NCBI GenBank assembly: GCA_905235635.1
Contig: CAJOMC010000006.1
Span: 24,109-88,108 of the forward strand
Length of the DNA stretch: 64,000 nucleotides
DNA from: an uncultured Bacilli bacterium
GTDB lineage: Bacteria; Bacillota_I; Bacilli_A; Izemoplasmatales; UBA1188
Direction: 5' to 3'
Part shown: positions 29,795 to 38,137 of the stretch, piece after piece
How positions within the stretch are numbered: the stretch's first letter is position 1
How the letters are laid out: each line of letters starts with the position of its first letter
Notes under the pieces: model-generated
What the model was told of the DNA's origin: nothing
Databases searched by the model: none
The model's input: only the letters and a program-made list of their open reading frames with translations
Translations under genes and position numbers: made by a program

Positions 29795-30653
29795 AGAAAA
29801 TATTATAACTCAATCAGTAAATGTAGTTTGTAAGTTTATGAATATGGGAAGACAAGATAGTAAAAATGGTTACTATTACAAGCCTCATATTCATGAGGAG
29901 TTTGAAATACTATATATTATTTCAGGAACGCTTACTCCAAAAATAAATGGAGTAGATGTTACTGTAAAAGAAGGAGAAACATACTTCCTTCAACCAGGTC
30001 AAACACATGAGGAATTTTCAGATAGTAACTTTGTGTCTTTCTATTATATAAAATGTAACTTCTATAGAATTGATGGTAAGGTTGCATATCTAACTAATAA
30101 TATTCAGGATCAGATTATTAATTCTAATAAAAAAGAATTCAAAAAATTATTTGAAGATATGTTTAAAGAGGTTCAAAACAAAAAGTTGGGGTACTGGCAA
30201 ATTCTTGAATCCACCCTTGTGAAAATGTTTTGTAATCTTTTAAGATGTAATACTAGTTTAAACTCAACAAATTATGAGGCATATGGTATTCAAGAATATA
30301 AACAAGAATATAGTAATCCAACTATTAATCTTGTAATAGAGTATATGAAAGCTAATGAACATAGAATCTTATCGATGGAAGAATTAGCTCATAGCGCATC
30401 TGTATCGACCTCACATCTTCATTATTTATTTAAAAAATACCTTAATATGTCACCAATAAAATATATGATGACGCTAAAGATGGATGGAGTTAAGTTAATG
30501 CTTGTCCAAACAGATCTTCCAACTAAATCTATCGCACAATTTTTTGGATTTGAAGATTATTCATATTTTTGTAAGGTATTCAAAAGGTATTGTGATGTTA
30601 CACCTTTAGAATACAAAACTCAATTTACTAAAGGTATAAAAGATGAAATTTGA
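29763..30653 (+). CDS. AraC family transcriptional regulator
   Basis: The 296-residue protein has an N-terminal cupin-like sensor domain (about 36-95: HIHEEFEILYIISG and PGQTHEEF) and a C-terminal double helix-turn-helix (about 190-290: MEELAHSASVSTSHLHYLFK and SIAQFFGFEDYSYFCKVFKR). Such regulators respond to sugars and control neighbouring glycan genes, so it is the likely local activator of this operon. It ends in TGA (30651-30653), evidence that TGA is a stop here. It overlaps the previous gene by 32 bases and the GH130 gene by 11. Confidence 0.92.
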   Translation: MAKKTQNIVYRENIITQSVNVVCKFMNMGRQDSKNGYYYKPHIHEEFEILYIISGTLTPKINGVDVTVKEGETYFLQPGQTHEEFSDSNFVSFYYIKCNFYRIDGKVAYLTNNIQDQIINSNKKEFKKLFEDMFKEVQNKKLGYWQILESTLVKMFCNLLRCNTSLNSTNYEAYGIQEYKQEYSNPTINLVIEYMKANEHRILSMEELAHSASVSTSHLHYLFKKYLNMSPIKYMMTLKMDGVKLMLVQTDLPTKSIAQFFGFEDYSYFCKVFKRYCDVTPLEYKTQFTKGIKDEI

Positions 30654-31707
30654 AAGATGTAAATATAACCCTATAATAAAAGCTAGTAATTTTATACCTT
30701 GTAATGACAAATTAAAGGTATTATTAAGTTTTAATCCGGGAGTTACTACATATAAAGGTGATGTAGTATTAATTGCACGTGTTGCGGTACTTGCAAAAGA
30801 AAACAAAGAAAATACCATTGGTGTTCCAATATATAATCCTAATACTGGTGATATCGATATAAAAGAATTTGATAAAAAAGATAGTAGTTGTGATTTTAGT
30901 GATCCAAGACTTATAAGAAGGGGTAATGATTTATATTTAACAACACTATCATATTTTGCCCTTCTCACAAGCAAAGATGGTATTCATTTTAAAATAAAAA
31001 ACAAAGCCTTTATGATTGGCGATAATGATTATGAGTCGTTTGGAATTGAAGACCCAAGAATCACTAAGATAAACGATTATTACTACATAAATTATAGTGG
31101 TGTATCAAAAGATGGCATATGTACTATGCTAGCGAGAACTAAAGACTTTGAATCAGTTGAAAAACTAGGTCCTATCTTTATGCCAGATAATAAAGATGTA
31201 GTTATTTTCCCAAAAAAGATTAATAAAAAATATGTCGCAATAAGTAGACCTGAGTCTGCGTATTTTAAAAAGCCTAATATGTGGATGTCTTATTCAAAAG
31301 ACTTACTTTCATGGGGAGAACATAGAATATTTTTAAGGTTAAGAGAAAACCACTTTGATTCATCTAGACTAGGCGCAAGCTGTGTACCATTTGTGGTTAA
31401 AGAAGGATGGCTTCTTATATATCATGGTGCAACAAAAAATAATGTATATACTTTAGGAGCATGTTTGCTTGATAAAAATGATCCGAGTATAGTCCTTAAA
31501 AGGACAAAAGAACCTATAATGGTTCCTCTAACTGATTATGAAAGAAACGGGTTTATGCCTAACGTTGTTTTCTCTTGTGGATGCATTAAAAAAGGCAATA
31601 ACCTTTACATATATTATGGAGCGTGTGATGAATCTATTTGTCTTGCGTCTACCAAAATTAGTAATATTTTAGATTTATTAAATAATGAGGAACAATGTGA
31701 AAAATAA
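30643..31707 (+). CDS. GH130 family glycoside phosphorylase/hydrolase
   Basis: The 354-residue protein has the GH130 five-bladed propeller pattern: FNPGVTTYKGDVVLIARV near 27, FSDPRLIRRGNDLYLT near 85, and FGIEDPRIT with the probable catalytic Asp at residue 137. Later blades carry MWMSYSKDLLSWGEH (about 209-223) and LLIYHGAT (about 257). GH130 enzymes cleave beta-mannosides such as Man-GlcNAc or beta-1,4- or beta-1,2-mannooligosaccharides, by phosphorolysis or hydrolysis. No signal peptide is present, so it acts on imported oligosaccharides. The subfamily, and hence phosphorylase versus hydrolase, cannot be told by eye. Confidence 0.85.
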   Translation: MKFERCKYNPIIKASNFIPCNDKLKVLLSFNPGVTTYKGDVVLIARVAVLAKENKENTIGVPIYNPNTGDIDIKEFDKKDSSCDFSDPRLIRRGNDLYLTTLSYFALLTSKDGIHFKIKNKAFMIGDNDYESFGIEDPRITKINDYYYINYSGVSKDGICTMLARTKDFESVEKLGPIFMPDNKDVVIFPKKINKKYVAISRPESAYFKKPNMWMSYSKDLLSWGEHRIFLRLRENHFDSSRLGASCVPFVVKEGWLLIYHGATKNNVYTLGACLLDKNDPSIVLKRTKEPIMVPLTDYERNGFMPNVVFSCGCIKKGNNLYIYYGACDESICLASTKISNILDLLNNEEQCEK

Positions 31708-33031
31708 ATTAGTAATATTTTTTTTCATTTTATTTCTTATATTACTAACATCTTGTGAAAACGTTAGTGTTGTCACAAATATAGTGACTAAAATAAGCGA
31801 AGAAGATGTTGTATCAAATGTTAGTAAAAATATTGTTGAAACACCTGTTATAAGTGTGAGCGAAGATGGAATACTTAGTTCAATGAACTCAACTGGCTCT
31901 ACAAGTTATGAAGTTGAACTAATTTATGAAGACGAAGAATTAAAAACATCATTCGTTATATCTAGTCTTCCATATGAGATAGAAACAGATAGACCTGGTG
32001 TGTATTCTATTAGAATACGCGCTCTTCCAAAAGGCGAGAGTGAAGTTAAATCTAATTGGTCTAATTATTGTCAGTTTTGTTCATCTAAAAGAGATGAAAT
32101 TAGCAGACCACAAAACCTTAAAGTCGAAAACAATGTAATCTCTTTCGGAAAGAATAAAAATGCTAGTTCATATGAAATTAAAATCAATGATGAAAGTATA
32201 ATTTCTGAAACTAATAAATATGAGTATAATTTTATCCCTGGTATTGAATATAAGATTAAAGTTAAAGCTTGTGTTAATGAGAATCTCTATACAGTAGGTT
32301 CTCCTTGGACCGATGAAATAATTTATTCGTATACAGTTGAACTCGCTAAGCCAATTGATTTGCTGTTTAAAGAAGGAATACTAACATGGAACGCTGAAAG
32401 AGCAATCAATGGTTTTACTGTCTGTTGTAAAAACAATGAAACAAATGAAGAAATAGAATATATTGTTAAAGATAGTTCTTTTTCTATTGCAACTTTAAAT
32501 AATGGTACATATACAATCAAAGTTAAGACAAATGGCATTGGCACAAATAGCGATTCAGAATACTCAATAGAAAAGAAATTTAGTGTATCTCATGCATACC
32601 ACTGGTCATCTTCAGATATAGTAAGTAATTTCAGTGGTTGGAACAACGCTACTATTAGACAGAATGATGGATATGCTGAAGTAGTTAGCAATGCTGGATG
32701 GGGCGGAATTATCTCTCCTTATATTACGGTAGATTATAAAAATAACCCATATCTAATTATTGATTATAAGAGGATAAATTATGGATATCTTGGTAAATAC
32801 ATTACTCCAACAAATCAGAATGGATATTACTTTAAAGGTGATACTTTATTTGAAGGTGAAGATGTAATTCAAGTGTATCAAATGGATACATATGTATACG
32901 GAAAGATCCCAAATACTGTTTCCGAAAACTTCAGTATAATCGCTGGATTTACCGGTTCCCCAACATCTGGGTATAATACAGTTCTTGAAATAAGAAGCAT
33001 AGATGTTGTTTATATTAATGAGATTAAGTAG
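31697..33031 (+). CDS. Surface lipoprotein with FN3-like domains and one sandwich module
   Basis: The GTG start at 31697 is preferred: GAGGA lies 5 bases upstream, and the resulting signal peptide has the normal length (LTSC, Cys20). ATG 31685 would add four residues. Three FN3-like domains of about 75 residues follow (from about residue 48), with strands such as YEVELIYED, YEIKIN and GTYTIKVKT. The C-terminus (about 300-443) is one copy of the beta-sandwich module found in the two giant proteins (AGWGGIISPYITVDYKNNPY). It is probably a small glycan-binding partner of those proteins. It overlaps the GH130 gene by 11 bases. Confidence 0.75.
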   Translation: MKNKLVIFFFILFLILLTSCENVSVVTNIVTKISEEDVVSNVSKNIVETPVISVSEDGILSSMNSTGSTSYEVELIYEDEELKTSFVISSLPYEIETDRPGVYSIRIRALPKGESEVKSNWSNYCQFCSSKRDEISRPQNLKVENNVISFGKNKNASSYEIKINDESIISETNKYEYNFIPGIEYKIKVKACVNENLYTVGSPWTDEIIYSYTVELAKPIDLLFKEGILTWNAERAINGFTVCCKNNETNEEIEYIVKDSSFSIATLNNGTYTIKVKTNGIGTNSDSEYSIEKKFSVSHAYHWSSSDIVSNFSGWNNATIRQNDGYAEVVSNAGWGGIISPYITVDYKNNPYLIIDYKRINYGYLGKYITPTNQNGYYFKGDTLFEGEDVIQVYQMDTYVYGKIPNTVSENFSIIAGFTGSPTSGYNTVLEIRSIDVVYINEIK

Positions 33032-33039
33032 GTGATGAT

Positions 33040-34011
33040 ATGAAGAAAATAAAACACTTAATTTGTATTATTAGTATTCTTGTTTGTACATTCATATTTG
33101 GAGGTAATAGTAACGTGAGCTATGCTGGTGAAAATGAAACTATAGATGTATTCTTATTGGCTGGTCAAAGTAATATGGTTGGTTTCTCAAGACTAAGTCT
33201 ATTAGATGATAAATATAAGAAAGATTATCCAAATGTATTAATGTATAATGGCGGGGACTGTAATGGTCTTGAAAAAAATAAATTAACATATGTTCATCCT
33301 GGTCAAGGTACCGGAAGTGCGATGTCGCTACTAGGAAGTGAAGGATTTGGCCCAGAACTTGGTATGGCAAGCGTATTATCAAGTGAAACGAGAAAAATTG
33401 CATTTATTAAATTTGCTTATGGTGGAACTGCAATATTCCAAAACCCCGAAGTTAATAACACCGCAACCAATAAAGATAACTGGCATGGTTCATGGGATGG
33501 CGCAACACCTGGTAATCTATATAAAAACTTCTTATCTACAGTTAGAAATGGTCTAAATGCATTAAAAGAGGCAGGATATAGTCCTGTTGTTAGAGGCTTT
33601 GTATATATGCAAGGTGAAACGGATGGTGAAATTCAATTTAATAATGATGTATATAATGCTGCTGATGCATATGAGCATAATCTCACTGAACTCTTTAATG
33701 CAATAAGAGAAGAAGTAAGCACAATCGCAAACCAAGATTTAAGCGAAATGCCTATTGTGTTTGGAGAGATCTTTGAATATAGCAAGGCAGTAATTGAAGT
33801 TAGAAAGATTGTTGAAGCACAAAATAATGTTGGCAAACTTCCAAATAATTATTTAATTGAAACTAGTGATTTACTAATCACAAGTAAGGTTGATGATTGG
33901 CACTGGAATGGAAACTGGATGTACTGGCTAGGTGTACGCTTTGGTGAGAAGATGTATGAAACAGTATATGGTTTAAGCACAAATAATTATAGTGATGGGT
34001 ATGAGAAATAA
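33040..34011 (+). CDS. Secreted sialate O-acetylesterase-like (SASA/CE6-type) esterase
   Basis: This 323-residue protein has a Sec signal peptide (cleavage near SYA, residue 29) and the SASA (DUF303) pattern. LLAGQSNMVG holds the probable nucleophile serine (about 42), GSEGFGPELGMA and FAYGGT form the middle blocks, YMQGETDG is the next block, and DWHWNG near the C-terminus holds the probable His. Relatives remove O-acetyl groups from sialic acid or plant polysaccharides. In this locus, with GH130 and CE2-like genes, deacetylation of a mannan-type glycan is one inference. It has no lipobox, so it would be released or wall-associated. Confidence 0.85.
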   Translation: MKKIKHLICIISILVCTFIFGGNSNVSYAGENETIDVFLLAGQSNMVGFSRLSLLDDKYKKDYPNVLMYNGGDCNGLEKNKLTYVHPGQGTGSAMSLLGSEGFGPELGMASVLSSETRKIAFIKFAYGGTAIFQNPEVNNTATNKDNWHGSWDGATPGNLYKNFLSTVRNGLNALKEAGYSPVVRGFVYMQGETDGEIQFNNDVYNAADAYEHNLTELFNAIREEVSTIANQDLSEMPIVFGEIFEYSKAVIEVRKIVEAQNNVGKLPNNYLIETSDLLITSKVDDWHWNGNWMYWLGVRFGEKMYETVYGLSTNNYSDGYEK

Positions 34012-34014
34012 GAT

Positions 34015-34977
34015 ATGAAAAGGACTTTAAGCATTTTTTTAATCTTATTATTTGTATTATCCCTAACATCATGTAATGAAATAGTCACAAGCATTAGTGA
34101 AATAACATCAATCGTTACTAAAACAAACATAGTCACAAGCTATGTTGATCCAACATATTCAGAAGATAATATACTGACTTTAAAGGGTGTTGTTAAGTCA
34201 AATGATGAGTTATTAAGTGGTGTAACTATTACTTATGGTGATCAAGTTGCTTATAGTATGAGAGATGGATCTTATATTATTAGAGGTGCATCAAGTGAAG
34301 GTGGTAAAGTTACTTTCTCTAAAGATGGATTCTTTGATTATAGATATAAATTACTTGAAAGTGATTTTAATGAAGGAGTTGCGATGATCAATATTAATCT
34401 AACACATAAAGTATCAATATCTGGTGTTGTAAGAGATACATGGGGAAATTTATTAAGTGGCGCAACTGTAAAATGTGGTAATTCAACTACTCAAACTGAT
34501 GAATTTGGTAGGTATACTTTAGGTGACTTAACTGTTGCTGACCATTTACTGGAATTCTCCAAATCTGGCTATAATACAGTAACCAGACTCGCACGTTCTG
34601 AATGGTATAACGAATCAGGTGAATTACTAGATTTTGAATGTAATCTTCACTTAATCGCATCTTTATCAGGAACTGTTAGAGACGCTAATGGGAATCCTCT
34701 TGAAGGAGTAAAAGTCATTTGTGGTAGTATTTATACATTCACAGATAGTAATGGAAATTACTATTTATCAGGCATTTGCCCTGAACCCGCATCAGACCAC
34801 CAAAACTCTGGATACGATGTTGAATTTTCTTTGGATGGATATACTTATAAAAATGCTCAATATAGAACTATTAGCTATGGTACAAATGGTAAATCAGTTC
34901 AAAGGATAGTTCATCCAGTAGTTGATTTTTATACAAACAATAGCGCAACACTTGACGTTATTCTAGTAAGTAAATAA
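34015..34977 (+). CDS. Lipoprotein with three carboxypeptidase-regulatory-like domains
   Basis: The 320-residue protein has a lipoprotein signal (LTSC, Cys20). Three tandem domains of about 80 residues follow, each of the carboxypeptidase regulatory-like type: LKGVVKSNDELLSGVTI, ISGVVRDTWGNLLSGATV and LSGTVRDANGNPLEGVKV near residues 60, 139 and 219. Each has a TD-x-GxY turn (for example TDEFGRYTLGDL). These beta-sandwich domains serve as binding or spacer modules in surface proteins. No catalytic residues are visible. It starts 3 bases after the esterase gene, and its stop overlaps the next ATG by one base. Confidence 0.8.
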   Translation: MKRTLSIFLILLFVLSLTSCNEIVTSISEITSIVTKTNIVTSYVDPTYSEDNILTLKGVVKSNDELLSGVTITYGDQVAYSMRDGSYIIRGASSEGGKVTFSKDGFFDYRYKLLESDFNEGVAMININLTHKVSISGVVRDTWGNLLSGATVKCGNSTTQTDEFGRYTLGDLTVADHLLEFSKSGYNTVTRLARSEWYNESGELLDFECNLHLIASLSGTVRDANGNPLEGVKVICGSIYTFTDSNGNYYLSGICPEPASDHQNSGYDVEFSLDGYTYKNAQYRTISYGTNGKSVQRIVHPVVDFYTNNSATLDVILVSK

Positions 34978-35957
34978 TGTATATTAATGATAAAATTAAA
35001 CTTTGTGGAAGATATTATTTAGATAATGGGGCATATGCTTTTGATAATGTTTCATCAGGCATAGAAATTCATTTTAAAGGGACGTCTATAAGCATTAGTG
35101 CTAAAACTTATGCTAGAGAACGAATTAACCCTGATTACCCTATGTACACAGTTGTTAATCTAAATATTGATGGAAAAGATTATAAAACCATTGATGTTAA
35201 AAATAATGACTATGAAACTATCCTAATCGCAGACGGATTAGATAATTCTATTCATAATATAACTATCTTAAAAACAGATGATCCACTAATATCAACATTC
35301 TTTGTAAAAGAAGTGTTTGTTGAAGGCGAACTCTTATATCCAATTGAAAGAAAAATTAGTATAGAGGCCTATGGAGACTCTATTCTTTCTGGTGGTGATA
35401 ATTTAATTGGAGATGGACCTAGCCTGGATGTTGTTCCAGGAACTGGTGATGGAACTAAAACATATGTTACACTGGCTGCAAAAAGACTTAACGCTAATGT
35501 AAGCGTATTTTCTAGGTGCGGCCTATGTCTATATCCCGCAAGTTCACTTGACCAAGAAGTTGTTGTATGTAAGATATTTAATAAAGTGTCTACACAAAAC
35601 TTAATTGATTGGGATATGAATAACTATAATCCAAATGTTATAGTTGTTGGTCTTGGTACTAATGATGAACTAGGTAACTGTTTTAGCAAAAAGGATTTCA
35701 TTAAAGCATACGAAGACTTTATTATTGGCCTCTCTAACATATATAATAAGAACATTTTATTTATTTGTTCTTATGGATATATGAATAAAGATGACAGAAT
35801 AAAGAATTCAATCAAAATAATTGTTGAAGAATTAAAATCGAAAAGTTTCTTAATAGAAGAACTGGAACTTCCAAAAGCTAAAAGAGGACATCCTTCAGTG
35901 GATGAACATCTGATGGGTTCATATCTATTAGAGAGAATAATCAAAAATAATATATGA
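34977..35957 (+). CDS. Cytoplasmic CE2/SGNH-like acetyl esterase
   Basis: The 326-residue protein has an N-terminal jelly-roll domain (about 1-120, FDNVSSGIEIHFKGTSI) and a C-terminal SGNH domain (about 125-325). The catalytic blocks are AYGDSILSG with the nucleophile serine near 136, GLGTNDE near 225, and KRGHPSVDEH with the catalytic His near 305. This two-domain layout is that of CE2 carbohydrate esterases. There is no signal peptide, so it would deacetylate oligosaccharides after import, complementing the surface esterase at 8282. It ends the operon; a terminator-like hairpin is first seen at 36239, after the RhuM remnant. Confidence 0.8.
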   Translation: MYINDKIKLCGRYYLDNGAYAFDNVSSGIEIHFKGTSISISAKTYARERINPDYPMYTVVNLNIDGKDYKTIDVKNNDYETILIADGLDNSIHNITILKTDDPLISTFFVKEVFVEGELLYPIERKISIEAYGDSILSGGDNLIGDGPSLDVVPGTGDGTKTYVTLAAKRLNANVSVFSRCGLCLYPASSLDQEVVVCKIFNKVSTQNLIDWDMNNYNPNVIVVGLGTNDELGNCFSKKDFIKAYEDFIIGLSNIYNKNILFICSYGYMNKDDRIKNSIKIIVEELKSKSFLIEELELPKAKRGHPSVDEHLMGSYLLERIIKNNI

Positions 35958-35989
35958 TATTGAACCTTTAAAAATATTTTTATAAAAAC

Positions 35990-36029
35990 ATATTTTAATA
36001 CGTATATATAAGTAGAAAAGAATTCTACT
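35990..36029 (+). promoter_or_regulatory. Promoter-like stretch shared with the RhuM locus, plus small hairpin
   Basis: The segment around 35999-36017 (ACGTATATATAAGTAGAA) closely resembles 9938-9955 upstream of the RhuM gene (ATGTATATATAAATAGAA). The following AGTAGAA (36011-36017) can pair with TTCTACT (36023-36029). This supports an old duplication of the RhuM locus, including its upstream region. Confidence 0.4.
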
Positions 36030-36055
36030 GATTAATGCCTGTTGATTATATATTC

Positions 36056-36073
36056 ACATATGATATCATATGT
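36056..36073. repeat. Perfect 18-bp palindrome
   Basis: ACATATGATATCATATGT reads the same on both strands. It lies between the promoter-like stretch and the RhuM remnant. It could be an operator for a dimeric regulator or a leftover element end; nothing in the sequence decides this. Confidence 0.6.
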
Positions 36074-36114
36074 CTTCAGTTTAAAAATGACGTCACCATA
36101 TATAGCCTGAATAA

Positions 36115-36246
36115 AACTATAATCTAGATGTAATCATCTCTGTTGGCTATAGGGTGAAATCTAAAAATGGAGTAATCTTTAGAAAATGGGCTAATTTCAT
36201 TCTAAAACAATATCTATTAAAAGGTTATGTAATTAATAAAAAAGAA
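36115..36246 (+). pseudogene. Remnant of a second RhuM-type gene
   Basis: One frame reads NYNLDVIISVGYRVKSKNG and then IFRKWANFILKQYLLKGY, almost identical to residues 217-262 of the RhuM protein encoded at 10057-11121. No start codon, upstream domain or downstream domain remains; a stop lies just upstream in the same frame. The gap 35958-36297 otherwise holds the promoter-like stretch, the palindrome and a terminator. Confidence 0.85.
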
Positions 36247-36287
36247 CCATTATTTGAGAATATCTCAATATATAGTGGTTCTTTTTA
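36239..36287. terminator. Long hairpin terminator between converging genes
   Basis: AAAAAGAACCATTAT (about 36239-36253) pairs with ATAGTGGTTCTTTTT (36272-36286) with one G-U pair. An inner TTGAGA/TCTCAA stem extends it. A run of T ends each strand, so it can act in both directions: for the operon from the left and for the minus-strand YhhN operon from the right. Confidence 0.8.
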
Positions 36288-36297
36288 TTATCAGCTA

Positions 36298-36969
36298 CTA
36301 TACAACCATACTTAAAACCATAAGGAGTAAACCAGTGAAATATAGTGCACTATTTGCTCTTAAACTCCAATTGTTTTTAAATACAAATCTATCAAGAGTT
36401 AACACAACATCTGATAGGAAGAATAAAAGTGATCCAAGTCCTAAAAGAAGTAGTTCAGGCACAAATATTATGATCGCAATACCCATCATACCATGTGTTG
36501 TGATAGATGCTAGATAGAATAACATTGGATACATCATTTTATCTAACTTAAATACATTCTTAAATCTAGTAAAGAGGAAGTAATATAAAGTTAGAAGGGC
36601 TAAAGCTACTATAAATAACCAGAAGTACTTATCGAACGTAATTCCTTTATCACTTAACACCGATATTTCATAAATGATAAAACATACATTACATGCGAGG
36701 AAGAAATCACCACCTCTATTAAAATCAAATAGTAAGAATATATCCCCAAGCATCGCAAGGAACAATCCCGCCATAAATATTGTATGGTATGAGGTTATAG
36801 TATATTTATTGCTTGAGGTAAATACTATTGATGCAAAAACGAAAAACATTAACGCGAGAAGTATTTTATTAGGCGCTCTTAAATACATTTTTCCACTGGT
36901 TTCAGTGTAAAAATATGAGACTAATACTAAAGAATATACTACTGTGAAGATAATTACTGGTACAGTCAT
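36298..36969 (-). CDS. YhhN family membrane protein (lysoplasmalogenase-like)
   Basis: The 223-residue protein has about eight hydrophobic segments and the YhhN/TMEM86 marks: GLFLAMLGDIFLLF near 90-103 and LFFLSDVVLTLDRF near 180-195. Animal and bacterial members hydrolyse the vinyl-ether bond of lysoplasmalogens, in the membrane. Bacterial specificity is variable, so the substrate is inferred. It is the last gene of the minus-strand operon, 1 base after the ferredoxin-reductase-like gene. This links it to a lipid-modifying redox pair and a DAG kinase-like protein. Confidence 0.8.
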   Translation of the reverse strand: MTVPVIIFTVVYSLVLVSYFYTETSGKMYLRAPNKILLALMFFVFASIVFTSSNKYTITSYHTIFMAGLFLAMLGDIFLLFDFNRGGDFFLACNVCFIIYEISVLSDKGITFDKYFWLFIVALALLTLYYFLFTRFKNVFKLDKMMYPMLFYLASITTHGMMGIAIIIFVPELLLLGLGSLLFFLSDVVLTLDRFVFKNNWSLRANSALYFTGLLLMVLSMVV

Positions 36970-36970
36970 A

Positions 36971-38137
36971 CTATAGTTCCTTTAATATATCTAGTGGTGG
37001 AACATCTAGTTCCATATCGCTTCTTGGATATGATGCACATGGATGAATATATCTAAACTTCTTATCCGCAAGTCTCACGTGATCATTCTTACTATCCACA
37101 AAATATGAACCACTAATAAGTCTTGTGTGGCATAATCCACATATTCCGCTCCTACATTTAGATGGAACACATAGTCCTGACCTTTCAAATGCGGTTAAAA
37201 TAGTTTCATTCTCTTTTGCCTTTATGGTATATATTTCATCTCTTAGATGTACCTTAAGTTCAAATTCATGTGGATTCTCCATATCTATTGATTTAATAGA
37301 GTTGTGTTCCATTCTTACTAAGTTTTTATCTATACCTAGTTGACTTAATTCATTAGACACAAAACTATACATCTTATCTGGTCCACACATAAAGATACTT
37401 GAGTCTTTAGGAATATATTTAGAAATTAATTCTTTTGTTATAAAGCCACACTCATATCCAGGTACTCTTTCGTCTGAGAATACAACTATAACTTTTATTT
37501 TCGGATTCTTTAATTTTCTAAAATCATAGAGAAGATGTTTTTTAGTTCTTACACCATAAAGTAGTGTTAAATTAAAGTCTTCTGAACCCTCTTCAATGGC
37601 CTTTATCATAGAGATAAATGGAGTAACACCAGTACCACCCGCAATACCGAAGATGGTTTTCTTATCTCTTAGACTATTATAGTGAAAATCACCTAGTGGA
37701 TCACCTATTATTACTTTAGTACCTAGTTCCATTATATCTATTAGATATGATGAGAAGAAGCCATCTCGTCCCACAGCTATAGATAGTATTCCTTTAAGAG
37801 CTTCCATTGGAGATGAGAATATTGAATATGGTCTTGTGACAATCGATTCATTAACTTTAGCGGATACTGAAATAAACTGTCCAGCCTCAAAATAAGGGAA
37901 CCTTTCATTTTCTGAAAGAGATCTAAAAGTTAAAAGATAAGAATTAAGGCCTATTTCCTCTCTTTTAATTAGTGTTGCCTTAATGTGACCTGGATGAAGA
38001 TCGTGTGCTAGTTCATTTACTTTATATGATTTAGGAAGAGGTGAGTTAGGCGCATCGTCAATTGCTTTTCTTCTTACATCTTGAATCATAAGGCCTTTTT
38101 TCACATCTACTATTGGATCTTTATCTCTTTTAAACAT
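36971..38137 (-). CDS. Flavin reductase with C-terminal 2Fe-2S ferredoxin domain
   Basis: The 388-residue protein has an FAD-binding domain (RPYSIFSSP near 98), a NAD(P)-binding domain (GIAGGTGVTPFISM near 167; FMCGPDKMYSF near 251) and a plant-type 2Fe-2S domain at the C-terminus. The cluster ligands are visible as CRSGICGLC plus the upstream CVPSKC and a final Cys near HPCASYP. An N-terminal extension of about 50 residues is unusual. Such proteins pass electrons from NAD(P)H to partner oxygenases or reductases. It overlaps the FAD oxidoreductase gene by 8 bases, so it is probably that enzyme's electron donor. Confidence 0.85.
   Translation of the reverse strand: MFKRDKDPIVDVKKGLMIQDVRRKAIDDAPNSPLPKSYKVNELAHDLHPGHIKATLIKREEIGLNSYLLTFRSLSENERFPYFEAGQFISVSAKVNESIVTRPYSIFSSPMEALKGILSIAVGRDGFFSSYLIDIMELGTKVIIGDPLGDFHYNSLRDKKTIFGIAGGTGVTPFISMIKAIEEGSEDFNLTLLYGVRTKKHLLYDFRKLKNPKIKVIVVFSDERVPGYECGFITKELISKYIPKDSSIFMCGPDKMYSFVSNELSQLGIDKNLVRMEHNSIKSIDMENPHEFELKVHLRDEIYTIKAKENETILTAFERSGLCVPSKCRSGICGLCHTRLISGSYFVDSKNDHVRLADKKFRYIHPCASYPRSDMELDVPPLDILKEL

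Noticed and set aside
30606-30974. Minus-strand open frame of 122 codons across the AraC-GH130 junction
   Set aside because: Both genes on the plus strand are well supported there; no motif or start site supports the antisense frame.
36254-36910. Plus-strand open frames opposite the YhhN gene
   Set aside because: The minus-strand YhhN protein has clear family motifs and membrane segments; the plus-strand products do not.
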